A stretch of 6,456 nucleotides of DNA from positions 1 to 6,456 of the forward strand of contig JBCCRH010000360.1 of assembly GCA_039208045.1 (NCBI GenBank), written 5' to 3'. The stretch's first letter is position 1. Every line of letters begins with the position of its first letter. Positions 5,906-6,456 of the stretch are shown here, piece by piece. The stretch comes from JBCCRH01 sp039208045 (GTDB taxonomy: Bacteria > Bacteroidota > Bacteroidia > Chitinophagales > Saprospiraceae). The notes under the pieces were generated by a model. It was not told where the DNA came from and ran no database searches. It saw only the letters and a list, made by a program, of their open reading frames with translations. The translations under genes were made by a program, and so were the position numbers.

Positions 5906-6456
5906 GGTTTCACCTTACGTTTTTCCAGCACAAAATCAACCCTGCGTCGGTAATCGACAATGGCAGATTGGCGGTCTACCCCCATCCCTTTAGATTGGAG
6001 CTGAGCGGTACCTACCCCCTCTGAACGCAAAAATTGAGCGATCGACTGTGCTCTTTTTTGAGCCAGCCATCGACGGCCACGATCTTTACCTTCTGCACTA
6101 TCGGCAAAGCCATTTACCGTAAGGAAATAATCGGGGTATTTCTCCAAGAAGGAAGCCACCTCTTGTAAATCTTGATAGTATTCTAATGCAATACTATAGC
6201 TATCCTTTCCAAAAAAGATTGACAGCGATTGGAAGCGGGTGAGTAGCTCTTCAGGGGCCTCGGTGAGGGGACACCCTTGTGCATCGAAATCACCGAAAAC
6301 ATCAGGGCATTTATCCTTGGCATCTTCAATACCATCACCATCCGTATCGGGGCAGCCTTCAAATATGGCTAAGCCAAACACACCTGGGCATTTATCAAAA
6401 TTATCCAAAATACCATCCTGATCCGTATCGGCAACTGGGCAGCCACCAGCAGCTAA
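5902..6456 (-). CDS. OmpA-family protein with thrombospondin type 3 repeats (5' end outside window)
   Basis: This is an outer-membrane or periplasmic protein whose C-terminal OmpA domain is expected to bind peptidoglycan. The frame is open to the window edge, giving 184 visible residues; the TTG at 6408 is an internal Leu codon, not a start, and the signal peptide must lie beyond the window. Residues 1-63 hold calcium-binding thrombospondin type 3 repeats with the DxDxDGxxD pattern (DTDQDGILD at 10-18, DTDGDGIED at 37-45) and CP pairs at 6, 23, 35, 50 and 62. Residues about 72-180 are the OmpA-like domain: LSIFFGKDS, YFLTVNGFAD with Asp119, LAQKRA with Arg135, and YRRRVDF at 169-175. Asp119 and Arg135 sit where diaminopimelate-binding Asp and Arg are found in known OmpA domains, though the spacing is one residue longer. 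The tail is basic (EKRKVKP). Such TSP3-OmpA proteins are common in Bacteroidota and usually have a beta-barrel or another domain upstream. The gene converges on the nuclease gene, overlapping it by 4 bp. Confidence 0.92.
   Translation of the reverse strand, partial: LAAGGCPVADTDQDGILDNFDKCPGVFGLAIFEGCPDTDGDGIEDAKDKCPDVFGDFDAQGCPLTEAPEELLTRFQSLSIFFGKDSYSIALEYYQDLQEVASFLEKYPDYFLTVNGFADSAEGKDRGRRWLAQKRAQSIAQFLRSEGVGTAQLQSKGMGVDRQSAIVDYRRRVDFVLEKRKVKP

Noticed and set aside
6406..6408. TTG as the start of the OmpA-family gene
   Set aside because: The frame continues to the window edge with another DxDxDG repeat and CP pair; the TTG is an internal Leu codon and a start there would give no signal peptide.
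1..6456. Mobile element, CRISPR array, tRNA or defence island
   Set aside because: No transposase, repeat-spacer pattern, tRNA-like cloverleaf or recognised defence cluster is visible; the nuclease gene alone fits DNA repair better.

Overview
The window looks like chromosomal DNA from a member of the Bacteroidota, probably on the Saprospiria side. Four things support this. The primary sigma factor is short (289 aa), lacks region 1.1 and matches the Bacteroidota form. A perfect Bacteroidota-type promoter (TTGACA, then TAnnTTTG) lies upstream of it. Gene starts have no Shine-Dalgarno sequence. The neighbours (a Bacteroidota-type Lrp/AsnC regulator, a START-like domain protein, an OmpA protein with thrombospondin type 3 repeats) are typical of the phylum. 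The genus assignment is a guess. I see no tRNA, rRNA, CRISPR array, transposase or prophage gene.

Layout. Positions 1-418 hold the 3' part of an Lrp/AsnC regulator on the + strand, whose start lies before the window. A strong bidirectional hairpin terminator (443-481) separates it from rpoD, which runs on the - strand (512-1381). Upstream of rpoD are an inferred leader of about 150 nt and a clear promoter at 1535-1565. An AT-rich stretch with no gene follows up to 1815. A small START-like protein gene (1816-2193, +) then meets a - strand gene end to end, with a 3-nt gap. That gene (2197-2616) and the next (2714-3133, also -) are tandem genes of the same design and the same length, 139 aa: signal peptide, polybasic segment, two membrane helices. 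A 51-bp divergent spacer leads to the largest gene (3185-5905, +), a 906-aa protein with an AddB/RexB-like layout and a RecB-type PD-(D/E)XK nuclease domain at the C-terminus. Its stop overlaps by 4 bp the stop of a convergent OmpA-family gene (5902 to the window end, -), whose start lies beyond the window.

How they fit together. Most of this is housekeeping gene content: global regulation (Lrp, RpoD), DNA processing (AddB-like nuclease) and cell envelope (OmpA protein, the 139-aa pair). There is no obvious multi-gene system. The parts most worth a second look are the AddB-like protein, which lacks both a Walker A motif and the Fe-S cysteines and has no helicase partner next to it; the pair of polybasic membrane proteins of unknown function; and the long, potentially structured rpoD leader.
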